A DNA stretch of 64,000 bases from Henricia sp. BOLD:AAB3569. Lineage: Eukaryota > Echinodermata > Asteroidea > Spinulosida > Echinasteridae. Below, piece by piece: positions 43,214-56,120 of this stretch; within the stretch, counting starts at the first letter, position 1, and each line of letters opens with the position of its first letter. The notes under the pieces are model-generated. The model made no database searches, was not told where the DNA came from, and saw only the letters and a program-made list of their open reading frames with translations. Position numbers and translations under genes: made by a program. The stretch is taken from the NCBI GenBank assembly GCA_037783545.1, contig JBBELK010001083.1, positions 388,956 through 452,955 on the forward strand. Reading direction: 5' to 3'.

Positions 43214-43638
43214 TTATACATCAAACATGCTTCTGGTCGTGCTTGCGAAAACGATCGGTCCGACATGACACTCACTCCATTGGGTGGTCCTTTGATGTGC
43301 GGCTCACTTCCGACTCTCTCGCGCAGCCAACCTGGTGGCGCGGAATGTAGGGCGGGTCCACAAAAGACCATTCCATTTTGAATATAGGGGCGTTGTTTAC
43401 TCTTTGGGGCGCCGCGAGATAAGTTAATTTAGTTGTCCACTTTTGGCGCGCCGCGTGTCGTCAAAGTAAATTCCAAATTTCTGCTAGCAGAAAATTGGGG
43501 TTTTTGAAAATACTCTTTGCGATACCAAAAAACCTGAGAATCTACTAGCATAAAATGAGAAATTAGGGTTGTCACTTTGACGCTCCATACATTGGCGCGA
43601 CATGGTTAGCAAGGTTTGACAACTCGTGTCTTCTGTTA

Positions 43639-43824
43639 AGCCTGGTTTCCATATGATCGTAACGCGGGCACGCAGACTAGACGCAAACAACCGCAACGCA
43701 AACACTCACGGAAACAGTCGGCAAAGTTAAACTTGGTTCAACTTTGCCGACTGTCTGCGTTACTGTTTGCGTTGGTAGTTTGCGGCACTCTCTGCGTATG
43801 TTACGTCTATATGGAAACCGGGCT
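43639..43824. mobile_element. Short TE-B derivative, unit 3 copy
   Basis: Counterpart of 24233-24418, with TTA on both sides (43636-43638, 43825-43827). Confidence 0.88.
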
Positions 43825-43999
43825 TTACAATCCAGATAGGAGGTAACATGACTACAACCCACTCCATATGCCACGTGGCAACATGATTTATATGTTACTG
43901 TCTCGCAAACGTGTGGGTAGGGAGAGGCGGGGTGGTGGAGGGCATCTACCGTGTGGGCTCGATCCAAATGGTACTTGCGCTATTGCGCAAAGTGCGTAA

Positions 44000-45004
44000 A
44001 GCCTAGTTTCCATATAATCGTAACGCGCGCGCGCAGACGAGACGCAAACAAAGGCAACGCAAACACTGACGGAAACAATCGAAAGGTTAAACTTGGTTCA
44101 GTCAACTTTGCCGACTGTCTACGTTAAGCGGGCCTCCTACTGTTTCTTTTAAGTGGAAAGGTGTTTTTGAAACGTTCCTCAGTCTGTATGTTTCGTAACA
44201 GTGGATGCGTAGTAATACGACCACTTCCGAGCAGACGATGGCGTCTCAGAAACTAGTCTGGTAACGTACTTCAAGCTACATGTTTCGAAATAGGCCTAGT
44301 AGGTGCATGGTAATCACGATTAATTGCGTGCACACGGCAGTGTCTAAATCAGGTGCTCGCTTAACAAAAACGCTCTTGTTTCAATGAGGATGGTCGAATT
44401 TTGGGATTTCTTTTTGTAATAAGTACATTGACAATACAAGAAGTGTAAGAAAAAAATTGAAAAAGTGGAAAAATCTAAGATATTTTTCCCTTTGTTGTTT
44501 TTGGCATGGACCTTATTACCATCTCCATATTATATAATTTTTGTATCCACACAAGCAAAAAATAACAATTATTACAAACCAATTTACAAGAAGGAATAAC
44601 AGTAGGGCAGTTGTTTGACCACTAACTATAAACAAGATCCCCGAAATGTGAAAAAAACATGTCTGTTTCGTTTATAATGCCTCAATTTTAGCAGACGACG
44701 AGAAATATTTCGTCTGCTACGAGTAGTCGTGTTTCCCGAAGATTATAACATAATATGCACGGATTCCTGATAGGTAACGGACGAAATAACGCCCTCAATG
44801 TAATGATTAAAGTTACCGCGAAAAAAAAAAATCATTTTAACTCATTCGAAAATATTAGATTTTCAGTATGTTAATGAGTGATTTTTTATACACCAGCCAG
44901 TGTTGGAATGCAATATATTGCAATTAGTTCTAGTTCAGGCACAATTTACCCGTGAATTTACCGGACTATCTCTGCGTTTGTTACGTCTATATGGAAACCG
45001 GGCT
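44000..45004. mobile_element. TE-B, unit 3 copy
   Basis: Counterpart of 24594-25605; TAA at 43997-43999 and 45005-45007. Confidence 0.85.
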
Positions 45005-45104
45005 TAACTAAATTTGCTCCGTTCATCGGATAGGATTTAAGGCTGTAGTTCCACTATGTTGTGCATAACACACTTAAAAATCACAGAGCACGTTTTCGCA
45101 AGGT

Positions 45105-45672
45105 TCGTCCATAAAGTACGTACGCATGAGATGCCGACTTTTTAGACACCCCCCCCCCCCCCCCCACCCCCCTGTACGCATGGCGTACGCAGTGGCTCCA
45201 ACCCCCCCCCCCCCCCCCCCCGCCCCCACCTCCTGTACGCATACGCATTCCATATATACCTCAGCATTGGTAAAAATGGTTCAGTACTACATGTATAGTG
45301 CTATATACTACTACGTGTAGTACGATTCGCATGTCGCCACCTAAGTCTGAAATAAATGACAAAATGTATAGATTTCTTTTGTTTACTTAAAATAAAAAAA
45401 TCAAGCATCATTCAACTGGGGATTTAATGGGAAAACCTAATTTGAGGAGTGAGAAAATTGTGAGATGTGTGAGAAAAATGTGTGGCCTATCTAATATATT
45501 TCGTACATTTCTGAATCCATGGTCAACTTGTCCATCCTTTCCCGATTTACTAAAAAGACATTTTCGGTTTGCGTACATACGCATTGGCTTGGACCCCCCT
45601 CCCCCTGTACGCATGGTGTACGCAATGTCAACAACCCCCACTCCCCTCCGTGCGTACGTACTTTATGGACGG
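45105..45672. mobile_element. TE-F, unit 3 copy
   Basis: 20-bp TIRs at 45107-45126 and 45651-45670. The poly-C runs differ in length from unit 2, as expected for homopolymers. Confidence 0.75.
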
Positions 45673-46800
45673 CCCCAAGAAGCTATAAGCACTTTACACA
45701 AAATATTAGATGCGTATATGTGTGCTCGGAAACGGCCTCTGATGTTTTTAGCTGTGACAGACAACACTACACAGTTTCATCAGGCCAACTTTGTTTAATT
45801 ATATTTATTGCAGACAGAAAGAAAATGCCGTAACATATGGTACGATGGTTTGTATTCCAGTGTCTTGTCAAAATGCGATCTATTTCGCGCCTCAACAATG
45901 TTTTCACTTTATCTGAAACTGAAATCATACACAGATGTTTGAGTAGTTGTCAGATATGATTACCTCGGCACTTTACTGCAGGCCAAATGGCATGTTTACA
46001 ACAGGATCATTGTGCTCGTTTGAACCAATGGGCATGGTAATCGAAACTCCCGAGTAGAACGGCGTTCTCGGGGTGACAGTTACGTGAAAGAGCATACGTG
46101 AGAGAGTGCATGGGTTGAATCTTTTTTTTTTCTTCAACATACTGGACTACAGCTTTAAGAACGGAACAAGTTTAGTTACGCACTTTGCGCAATAGCGCAG
46201 GTACTAGCAGGAGTCTGAAGACCACAGCCGAAGACGCCCACCCCCTCAAAGTTTGCGAGACAGCCCATAAACCACATACAGTAACTCGATCGTTGCCACG
46301 TGGCAATAATGGAGTGGGTTGCAATCAATATCATGTATAATAAGACTACGCATACCCTATATCTGGAATGTAACAGAAGACATGAGCTGTCAAACCTTGT
46401 CAACCATGTCGCGGCAATGCCTCCATCCATTATCTTCACGTTCCTCAACAGTTTGTTATGTCCACGAAGAATAAGCGAGATTATTTTAGTAATTTCTATA
46501 GTGACTAAAATTTGTTTATAGGCCTACTTCTTTGCTCTGCAGTTTGCCGGAAACTTTTATTATGAAGAATTAGTGGCAAACGTGTACGGTATTTACACCG
46601 TTCATCATGTTTTACGACCTTTTGCACAAAACATATGAGACTAAACATATTTTTTTCTCACTCGAAAATGTGGGTATCTCCATCAAATTTGCACTTACCG
46701 ATGCTTGATGAGTCATTTCAAAAAAAGAAAAACATTCTGATCAACTTCTCAACCCTCAGTACCATTTATTATTAATGTTAACTTGTTATTCATTTTTCAG

Positions 46801-47287
46801 TTCAACAGTGATGGGGACAAGGCACCAACCACCAGGTGCATTAGGGGTCAGGAAGTGAAGATTTCACTTACCTGAACAGTGATTGGATCAAAACTGTCAA
46901 GGAGCGAAGACTTCAGATGCAGCACATATTGTCCCAACCTGTACCTACATTTGAGGCTTGAGGATAAACAGGATGACATCGCCGGTGAACACAAACGTAT
47001 GAGCAAGCGTCAAATGCCAACCAGGTATTCATCAAGTGATCTACAACACTTGTTTTAACGTCTAAATTTGTTTAACGTCTGTATTCTAAGCATCGATTTT
47101 GAAGAATGTAGATATGGATATTAAATAATGACAACAATTTTGTTTTGTTAGTAAATTATTTTTCTTTCCTAGATCATTCTCTCGAAGAGGTGTATTTGGC
47201 ATTTGGAAGAGAGCAGCCAACCCATGTCTACTCATTCTCAATAGGAGATGGACCCGCGAAGGTGAAAGTCGTTCCCAAATGGCATGA
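46801..47287 (+). pseudogene. Two exon-like blocks, unit 3 copy
   Basis: Blocks 46801-47024 and 47173-47287, same splice-like borders as in unit 2. The in-frame TGA is also present. GCG to GGG and CTC to TTC changes relative to unit 2 alter residues. Confidence 0.3.
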
Positions 47288-48239
47288 AGGTGATACCCAC
47301 CAGCAGCAACTTCAAGACATTACGTGACTGGAAACTTTTAAAATAAGGAACAGCAGCATTACATAAGTGTTACAGTACAAGTAATTAATTGTATTTCCTT
47401 GTTATCTACACTACTTGACTCGCATTCTTGTCATTCCATTCCTTCATTGTGTGTATTATGCAATCAGTTCATTTCTCCATTGTATGTGTTGTGCAATCAC
47501 CTACAGGTACAATACGTTCTAAAGAAATCACTGAATTGTCATAACAATGCTTTGCGGGTTGAAGCTGTTTAATAAAGTGTTAAATAATTTGGAACATGTT
47601 TTATTTCCCCACAATTACAGTCGTAGTAATATGTTGATGATGCATGAAAGGTAAACAAATATTTTCCAAACTTAAAACACCTTAAGTTAGCAGTTTTCTT
47701 CCACAAAGATACCATATCATGTGATTGTTACCTTGCTATCAACACTTTTAGTTTCCTTTTTCATTGTCTGTTCGTAAAGTAAAATTTTGGGGCTTTAAAG
47801 ATAATGAAGACTTTGATGACGACTGACATTGCAAAAGATGAGGACAGCAGTGATGGTGCAATGAAGTATTGAAAAAAAGGGAAAAACTTTCTGAACTCCA
47901 GGGGCCAATTTCATGGCGCTATTGGCACGAAACATTACTTAGCACATGATTTATCTGCTTTATATTGCAAAAGTTGGTTGCCTGACAAAATATTGTGATA
48001 TGTATTTACATGTGCACTAAAATGTTGATACTGTTTTTAAGCACAATTTGAAAATACAAATGTAGCTGGTTCCTCATCTTACAAAGTAATTCATTAATAA
48101 AATCTGTGCTCGGCAAATTTGTGCTAAACAGCGCCAGGTACAAAGTTCATGGAGCTTTCCAGTACAGAAATGTGCTCAACACAAAGTTTATTTACTTTTC
48201 AAATTTTTTTCCAGCCAAATCCATGTGTGATTTTGTATA

Positions 48240-48549
48240 AAGGGGAGTAATTCACACTATCGCGGAAAAATCACACTGTTCCATTGGTTTGTACACAAAC
48301 TGGTTTGCCGCTTGTGCGCGGCCTATCGCGACGCGCAAAACGTTTTGAGCTGGGTCAAAGTTCAAATTTGTTGAACTTTGACCGCGGTGCGCTGACCTTT
48401 CCAACGCGCAGCCAATGAGGTATCAGAGAAGCCCCAAGTTACCAGAGTGGAATTTTCTATTTCGGGATTAATCGGCGATTGGGAGCTCATGCAATGCGGT
48501 GAGCGCAGCGCGAAAGTGTGATTTTTCCGCGATAGTGTGTATCCGCCTT
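48240..48549. mobile_element. MITE-C, unit 3 copy in module C
   Basis: Counterpart of 28684-28993, TA on both sides. Confidence 0.8.
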
Positions 48550-49698
48550 TACGATTGACTTGTATCCAGGTACTTTAACCTCACAAAACGTCCCAAATTG
48601 TTTCATAAATTGTAAATTTTGAGGTTCAGAATGTTTCGATTTACTGATTTAATTTTCGGTTTGTGGAAATAAAGCAAATAAAATCCATGGGCTTTCCCAT
48701 TCAGTGGCACGTCCGTTCCGATTGACTTTTTTTTAGATGTGGAGCGGGAACCAGTCTAGCGCCGTATTCGAAAGGACGGATCACGTAGGGATTTTAGCAG
48801 GGATTACACACTACGAACAAACGCAACAAATATTAATATTTTCAAACAGGAAGAATTTATTCCTCTCCCAACACGGTTGTAAAACATTCAAATGCAGTTT
48901 CAATGGGTATATGATGCATTTTAATATTGGCGGCGTACTTGAACGTTCATAAAATCCCTGCATACCCTACAAATAATGGTACGATCCGTCGCGCAATGAC
49001 ACTCGAGAGCCTTGTCAACTGGGCGCGCGGCGAAGCACTCATTGCTAATCCGATAAGAAGAAAGTAGTTTAAAGATATATACAAAACCAGAAAAAAACGT
49101 AAAAAAGACCCTTACATTTTCTTTTTAACATCGATATATATGTTTTTACCAATCAATAAGGATTCTTACTGTGTAGCTCTGGTTAAGTATTTTGGGTGTT
49201 ACACGGACGAGGAAATTCCGACTGACCTAATTCTATAGACTTGTGTTTACTATATACATTTCTCAGAAAACCTGCTTAGAAGCTAATTTGAATATTCATG
49301 AGACTATGTCATTGGAGAGCAGCCAATAGCACGAGAGCTTATTGTTGCGGTATGATGTAATGTATAGTACAGTCTATTTTTGGTAGCTGGGGAAATTCCC
49401 TTGTATTGCTTTTTTTCTGAGAAGAGTTAAGACTCGGAGTTTCTAGATTTTTCTTTGGAAAATTACATAATCTTTCAAGAGTATGTAAAGTGGGCACTTA
49501 AATAGTATTGTCAGCACTTAATGTTTAGAAGGAGGACGTTGTTGTGATTATTATCGACGCGGGATTTGTCGACGGCGTTTTGATTGAGCCTTCAACGAAA
49601 GGATTTTCTGTCCACGTGTGCCGGACGTTACCCGTGCATTGTTTCTTCGTGCGATCCGTTGTTTCTTGAGAGAAAGAGACCGTGTTAATCTTGGCTAA

Positions 49699-49838
49699 AG
49701 CGGGCCTCCCACTGTGCGATTTTTGCCACGAATTTCCTACGAATTGGTACGATTATCGGAGACTGCCTATAGACTCCACACACAATCGTACCAAATCGTA
49801 CTCAATCGTGGGAAATTCGTGGCAAAAATTGCACAGTG
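49699..49838. mobile_element. MITE-A, right end deleted
   Basis: Left TAA at 49696-49698 retained. About 15 bases, including the right terminus and right TAA, are missing compared with 30162-30315. Confidence 0.85.
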
Positions 49839-50406
49839 ATGAGTGCTCATCGCTGGATTTCTCGGGACAGAGACTTAAAGAGCAGTTCGTCTTGTTGTCG
49901 TCTCGTCGTGGCCGGGAACTTTTCTCAGCATATTGCAGCGCCAAGAATCGTGATCGCCAAATTTTGTGAGTGGAGCCGCCGTTCTTCTAAGCCGTCAAGT
50001 CCTCACCTTAGTTTTCGTAAGATCTTGTCTTTACATTTCGTATAAGATCTTTCTTTAAGTGCTCACAACAAATTAACCTTACTTAATCACTGTGCATTTA
50101 TTTTTGATTCTCGGATCATAACATAAATCATTGTTTCTTTGTTCTTACATCATAGTGTGATCTTGTTTGACTCCTTTGTTGCGTTTGGCGAGTTTCAATT
50201 TGTTTTTCTTGTTATAGTCTGGAACTTTCCGGACCGTAACAACTTGGCTAGTATCCACCAGGAACTAATAAAAATCGGTCCAGAATTAGCTTGTCGTTGC
50301 CGTCTGTAGATCGCTGCTTGAAGAGTCGTTTAGAACTATAAACAGCTATAAGAATCCTCACATTTACACACTGTTCAACACATTCTGATCAACAACCAAG
50401 TATGCA

Positions 50407-50431
50407 ATGTCTTTGCTGCTTGTCGCTTTGG
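50407..50431 (+). pseudogene. Signal-peptide-like first exon, copy 3
   Basis: Identical in sequence to 5245-5269 and 30883-30907, donor GTAAGC at 50432. Confidence 0.35.
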
Positions 50432-50834
50432 GTAAGCATAGGTTAAAAACTTGATTCATTCAAATTCATATCCGGTTAAAGGTACACACCGGCCTACTGT
50501 TTACATGATTTAGTGATGTAGCAGCATTGACAATACTTTTTTGGTGGTCGTTGTGAAAAAAGATCATCAAAATATCCCGTAATTTACTAAAGAAGTGCAA
50601 AATTAACAAAAACGGTCAAAAGACGGGTTATACGCTTTACCAGCCGTTGCAACTACGCGCGTACCTCACGACTTTGTCACAAACGATTCGCTCTTCTCCT
50701 GCTCAGGATATCTCAAATTTTCTGTTCACGATTTTACTGGACAGCTTGACGACCGAGTAGGAATTTCCGTTTTCTTTTGAGGAGTTGGCATCATGTTTTT
50801 TCTTCACGAACGTACACCTAAGCAATACGCCCTT

Positions 50835-53455
50835 TAGACTTGATGTCAAGTCTGTAACTAGACCGGTTGTTTCGTAAACGGCAGCAGCGTAGTCGTGAAT
50901 GGACTGGGATTGGGAACAAGTCTAATCGACCTCTAGTTACACGGTCTATGGAGATTGCTACCAGAATTGGACGTAGAGAGCTGATTGGTTGAAACGCAGG
51001 ACGACATTAATATTCATGTTACTCCTTTAAAAGGATGTGTTTTTTGTGAATTTTGAATTGGGTTTCATCTCCATCAAACGCATCAGCAAGCTTGAAGTGC
51101 AAATTTGTTTAGGCTAGGCTACATATCATACATGTACATGTACGTAAGCCTATTCGACTTGATTTATTTATGCGAATTTGCGATTATCGATGTTTTTTCT
51201 TTAAAATATAATCGATGATGATTGCATGATTGTCAGATCGTGGTTATGGAGAAAGATAGAGCTTAAATTTTGAACAGTGCTGTCGAGCATGGGCGCCAAA
51301 GAATAGGGTTGTCGGCCTCGATCGTTGAAGCCGAAGCTAGGGACTTGGAAATATGTGACATCATCAGCCACGCAGTCGTGACAAGTATTATTGGTCAAAT
51401 CCGTAACCGAAGTTTGCAAGCTTGATAGACCGCTGCGTGAAATTGCACTGTAAATCATGCTGCCTTTAGTTTCTGTTATTTAATCTGCCAGGCTTTTTGG
51501 TACAGGCCTATTGGGGCTGGTTTTCTTTGTATTTGTGCCAAATATCACGCAAATCAACCTGTGCAGTGGTGAGATTTTACGCCCCAAAATATCACCAAAA
51601 TCGGCAGTTGGCGGGCGCCGTCAACTATATAGTAATTGATTGAAGACTCCAGTACAGGCATGACTACATGCATAACCAAGCCCGCGCCTATAGTGCCCTC
51701 ATCATGCTCTACTTGGCACCGATGTTTATTGTCAGTTAATGGCGCCCTGTTTACAGTCTGCTCTTGAAGGACAAGATAAATATATAACGCTTGAAATTAA
51801 AACTAATTAACCAAGAAAAAATAACGTGCTTCGTGCCAAGGAGGGCACTTTGTATCACATCACAATTTTTGAAGTTGCTGTCTATTCATTTTCATTGACA
51901 ATTCCGCACGTAAATTTGACACATTTTAACAAGCATAAAATAGGAACCGGTTGATGAATTTTTGCAACAAAAGTATTTTTGATATCTGTTGCAACTCGTC
52001 TGTTGTGTGAAAATGGTTTTAACTCAAAATATAGATTTATAATTTATTTTCCAAGTCGCTAAGCAAATGGGGCAGTTTTAATGTGCTTTTCAAGCTTTAG
52101 GTCAAATTTGTCACCTTCTTAACATTTGCCAGTCTTGTATGACAAGGACCGCAGATCTTCGATGGTGAGGAAAGATTTGTTTGCAGGACTTGTTTTAATC
52201 TGGAGCGAAGATCTGATTTATAAAGACTGTAATATTTCTTGCAGGATAGTAAAGTCGTGTTCACGTACGCCACTTGTGGGTATTAATGCTGGCCATTTTA
52301 GCCACCAGCAACACGTTTTGAAAACCAACTAGTCGAAGAAGAATGTTACAGACAAAAACAAAAATCCAATTTGTAGTAAAAAAAAAAATTAAAAAAAACA
52401 ACGGGCAAAATCGTTCACGCGTTCGTCGAGTTTGGAAAGTTGGCAGTGCGCTCGATCCCTTTCAATTTTACATAAAGCGCATCTTAGTCCGTGGTGCGTT
52501 AACTGGACTGCAGTGCCACGAAAGTTAGAAAACGATAAGGCAAAAGAACGTAAAAGTATTTTAAATACATTCTGCTCAGCTTCATTTGTTTTCTGCGACG
52601 TGATAAAGGGCTGTGCAGTTTAATTTATCGATGTATTTAGCCCTTGACACAAGTAATTGGCGCAATCACATATAAAGGGACTGATACCGATTTAATACTT
52701 GAATATACTGTTAGAACACATTCATCAAAAGAAGCTGATACAAGATCTCCCATAATCATTATAGGGGAGATCTTTTTTATAAATATTGTTGTACATTTAT
52801 TTGTACATCATAAATGCTCTTGACTGTAACTTAACGTACTATATTTCACTAAACGCAACACAGTTTCTCTAAATAACAATATTGGAGTTTTAAAACACGC
52901 ATTAACCGAATAAGATAACATTACATCCCCTCTGGTAGAAGTGGACGTTACCACGGCACGATGGACGAAATGTTATTGGCTGGTTCTATGGCAACAGCGT
53001 GATTATATATTACGCGCCATGAAGCATTAAATGATTGCTTTCCGGTGACGTCACGCCTTCCAGCCACCATTTTGGTGGGCATTTTTATGACCCACGTGGC
53101 TCGAGTAATAACCGGCAAAAAAAGCAAGAAAAGCGCATTGGTTGCACTTACCTCTGTTGCTTGACCTTGCTTTATGTTGTTGCGCCATGGCTGTTGTATC
53201 GAGAAAGATAAAAACGCATTTCTTTAGGCTAAATCGCGATTTTTTTTTTTTTAAACGCACTTTCGTTTTTACAAGCCGAGTGCATGCTCAATAATTTGAA
53301 CGTATATCACAACGCCCGCGTGCGCCATCTTCGAATGAAAATACGCTTGTGAGTATTTTTTACGCGTGTTCATGTGCGTCTATTGGCGCGCGCGTGTACG
53401 CGCGTGGCTGTTGCCCACCACACATTCCCGGATGTTCTACGTCATCGAAAGCAAG
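50835..53455. other. Unit-3-specific 2.6-kb segment
   Basis: Replaces about 300 bp of module B (from AATACGCCC to the CACGTG inverted repeat). It carries no copy of the other repeats. It contains a small hairpin with AAGATCTCCC/GGGGAGATCTT arms (52743-52776), CRE-type GTGACGTCACG at 53045-53055, an ATTGG word at 52975, and a possible first exon on the minus strand (53152-53188). The open frames at 51201, 52126 and 52343 show no domain. Confidence 0.5.
53152..53188 (-). CDS. Possible first coding exon (12 codons) with splice donor
   Basis: Minus strand: ATG at 53188 in good Kozak context (AGCCATGG), 12 codons reading MAQQHKARSSNR plus one base, then GTAAGT (53146-53151). Upstream on the same strand is a CpG-containing region with AAGATGGCGCACGCGGG near 53330, resembling YY1-type sites of TATA-less promoters. 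The family is not recognised and no second exon was found below it in the segment. It may be the 5' end of a host gene broken by the rearrangement, or chance. Confidence 0.25.
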
Positions 53456-55165
53456 AATTTGGTTCCGAAAAGTCACGTGACCTTGCATTTTTCAAAAGTG
53501 CGAAAAAACGGCCAAATGTGACGGCGTCTTTTCAGGATATATCTAATTTACTCTCGAAGGCGCTTCAGAATAATGTATGGGTGAAACGCGCAAAATCAAA
53601 CATTTAGTATGTGTGGTACGTATACTTGTATATCAAGGATTTCACATTTTCAACATTGACCTCCAAACTAATTCATCATGTTATTAATTCATCATTAAGG
53701 AGTAAAAACGGCTTTACATGCGTATTTGGAAATAATTATCTTTGGCAAGTTATAAAGACTTTTTTTAAAAACAGCCGAGTACTGGTAGTATAATTAAACC
53801 ACCAGTAATAGCAATACTTATAACAAGGAAACGTTTATCCCGAGCCTTTATTTTCCTTTATTTCCAAGACTGATAATCGGCAAAATAGACGACTGCTGTT
53901 ACATTTTCCAATGCCAAGTCACAATATTAACAATACATTTATCTAACTGTGGTTTTGTCAAATAGAGGACTTTTGTCACAATTAAATGCACACTGTGGCT
54001 TCAAAAACTTTGGTATTTTTAATGCCTTTAAAGTTCAAGCTACATGGATGACAAAAATCAAGAGATTTTCGAAATGCGTGTTTCTAGTAAAATTGCACTT
54101 ATAAAAAAACATCAGACTGCTTATATTTTGCTGATGGTTTGTGATTTTAGTTTGAATGATGGTAACCAAATATGTATTTAGACAGTAACCAAAATGTATA
54201 GCTTAAGTGATATTATATGATAAAATGAACCTCGATTTTAAAGCTACTGTAACAATCAAACCTCATGATACAATCAAACCTTGAAAATAGCATTGTTACA
54301 TACTTTTTCTTTAACAAGCAATTAGATTCGATCCAAATTTTCGTTTAAATAATATAGGAACCAACTGAAACCCAAGACCCAAACCCAATACATGCATAGT
54401 TAAGATATGAGCATTTTACAATTTAAACCCATTTGTTTTATTTTGTATGCATGCAGATATTTAACATACACGTTTCTAAAACTTTCTACCACATAAGTGC
54501 CTAAATTGCCAATGTATTTAGATCTAACTGTGTCAAACAATTATTTCGAAAACATGACACGGACTATCAAAAGATGATAAATCCAGAAATTTACTTTAAA
54601 GCTGCAAGTGTAAACAAAAAGGCTAGAAGCAATTTTGAAAGAAGACCACTTTGAATCAATCCAGTCATTTCAAATAATTAATATTTTTATTCTGGCAATC
54701 GCACAGATGAAAATCTAAACTCCAAAGCAGATTTTGGTGAAGATGAATAAATTTGTTCTTAATGATTGTGTTTTGGAAGAGTAGGGTGGAGCAAGTTGAT
54801 CACCCTCTAGGCAATGAACGCAAGCTCAGGCCAATTTCTGTGTAGCTGCAGAGTGCTATTTTTACAGATGTCCTGTGAAATGGCTTGATCTTGATCAGTA
54901 ACTGAAGCATTTTGGAAAACCTGAGCATGAGAATAAATATGTACATCTCAATGATAATGCTGATAATTTGAACAACGCTGAATGCCGCAATAGGGCGACA
55001 TTTCGGGAAGACTCTCCCCGGGGACCATCAACATTTCGGCAAGAGTCACTCAAAATGACACCTTATTTTTTTACCCAAAGCTTCCGGAGATGCTTCCAGA
55101 CCGAAGAGAAACAGCTCCAGTCCCAATAAAAATGGTTCTCGACCTCTGAATTCGTAAAATAGGTA
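53456..55165 (+). repeat. Module B, copy 3
   Basis: Matches 11845-13560 of unit 1, including the left part of the 13400-13817 block, with small deletions. At about 55145 it jumps to the TE-B right half. Confidence 0.8.
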
Positions 55166-56023
55166 AAGTAGGTGCATGGTAATCACGACATGAATCTAGG
55201 TCACAACATATGAAAAATCTAACTGTTTCTTTTGAGTGAAAATATGTTTTTAAGCAGTTTTGAAGACAACATTTAAGAATTAATAGTTGGTCTGGAAATG
55301 TTTCTGAGTCTGTATGTTTCGTAATAGTGAATGCGTAGTAATACGACCACTTGCAAGCAGACACGGCGTCTCAAAAACTAGTCTGGTAACGTACTTCAAC
55401 CTACATGTTTCGAAATAGTAGGTGCATGGTAATCACGACTAATTACGAGCACACGGCAGTGTCTAAATCAGGTGTTAGCTTAAGGAAAACGCTCTTATTT
55501 CTATGAGGATGGTCGAATTTTGGGATTTCTTTTTGTAATAAGCACATTGACAATACAAAAAGTACATGTGTAAAAAAAAAATAGAAAAAGTGGAAAAATC
55601 TAAGATATTTTGTCCTTTGTTGTTTTTGGCATGGACCTTATTACCATCTCCATATTATATACTTTATTTATCAACACAAGCAAAAAATAAAAATTATTAC
55701 AAACCAATTTACAAGAAGGAAAAACAGTAGGGCAGTTGTTTGACCACTAACTATAACCAAATCCCCGAAATGTGCAAACAAAATGTCTGTTTCGTTTGTA
55801 ATGCCTCATTTTTAGCAGACGACGAGAAATATTTCGTCTGCTACAAGTAGTCGTGTTTCCCGAAGATTATAACATAATATGCACGGATTCCTGATAGGTA
55901 ACATACGAAAAAACGCCCTCAATGTAATGATTATAAAACTTTTCACTCGAAAATATTAGATTATTAGTATGTTAATGAGTGATTTTTTTATACACCAGCC
56001 AGTGTTGGAATGCATTATATTGC
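55166..56023 (+). mobile_element. TE-B fragment
   Basis: Right part of TE-B, from GTAGGTGCATGGTAATCACGACATGAATC (the junction of the unit 2 tandem duplication) to the BEL LTR fragment. MITE-A is absent because the left part is missing. Confidence 0.75.
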
Positions 56024-56120
56024 TGTTCTGCACCGTCTGTGCGGTTTGCCGCCCTCTGTCGGCTGTTTGTGTACAGTTTTATTCCACACACAAGTAGTCG
56101 ATTTGTTTACAATCACGTTC
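56024..56120 (+). mobile_element. BEL LTR fragment, unit 3
   Basis: First 97 bases of the LTR, then the same switch to ATGCCTGAC as at 15297. Confidence 0.85.

Larger units (their letters stand above)
49234..50758 (+). repeat. Module A, copy 3
   Basis: Contains a MITE-A (49699-49838) at the same site as unit 2 but with the right end lost: CACAGTG runs directly into ATGAGTGCTCATCGC. Confidence 0.85.

Noticed and set aside
53456-53607. Second exon for the module A leader (frame DISNLLSKALQNNVW after TTTTCAG in module B)
   Set aside because: The splice phase does not match the one base left by the leader exon; joined in phase it stops after three codons.
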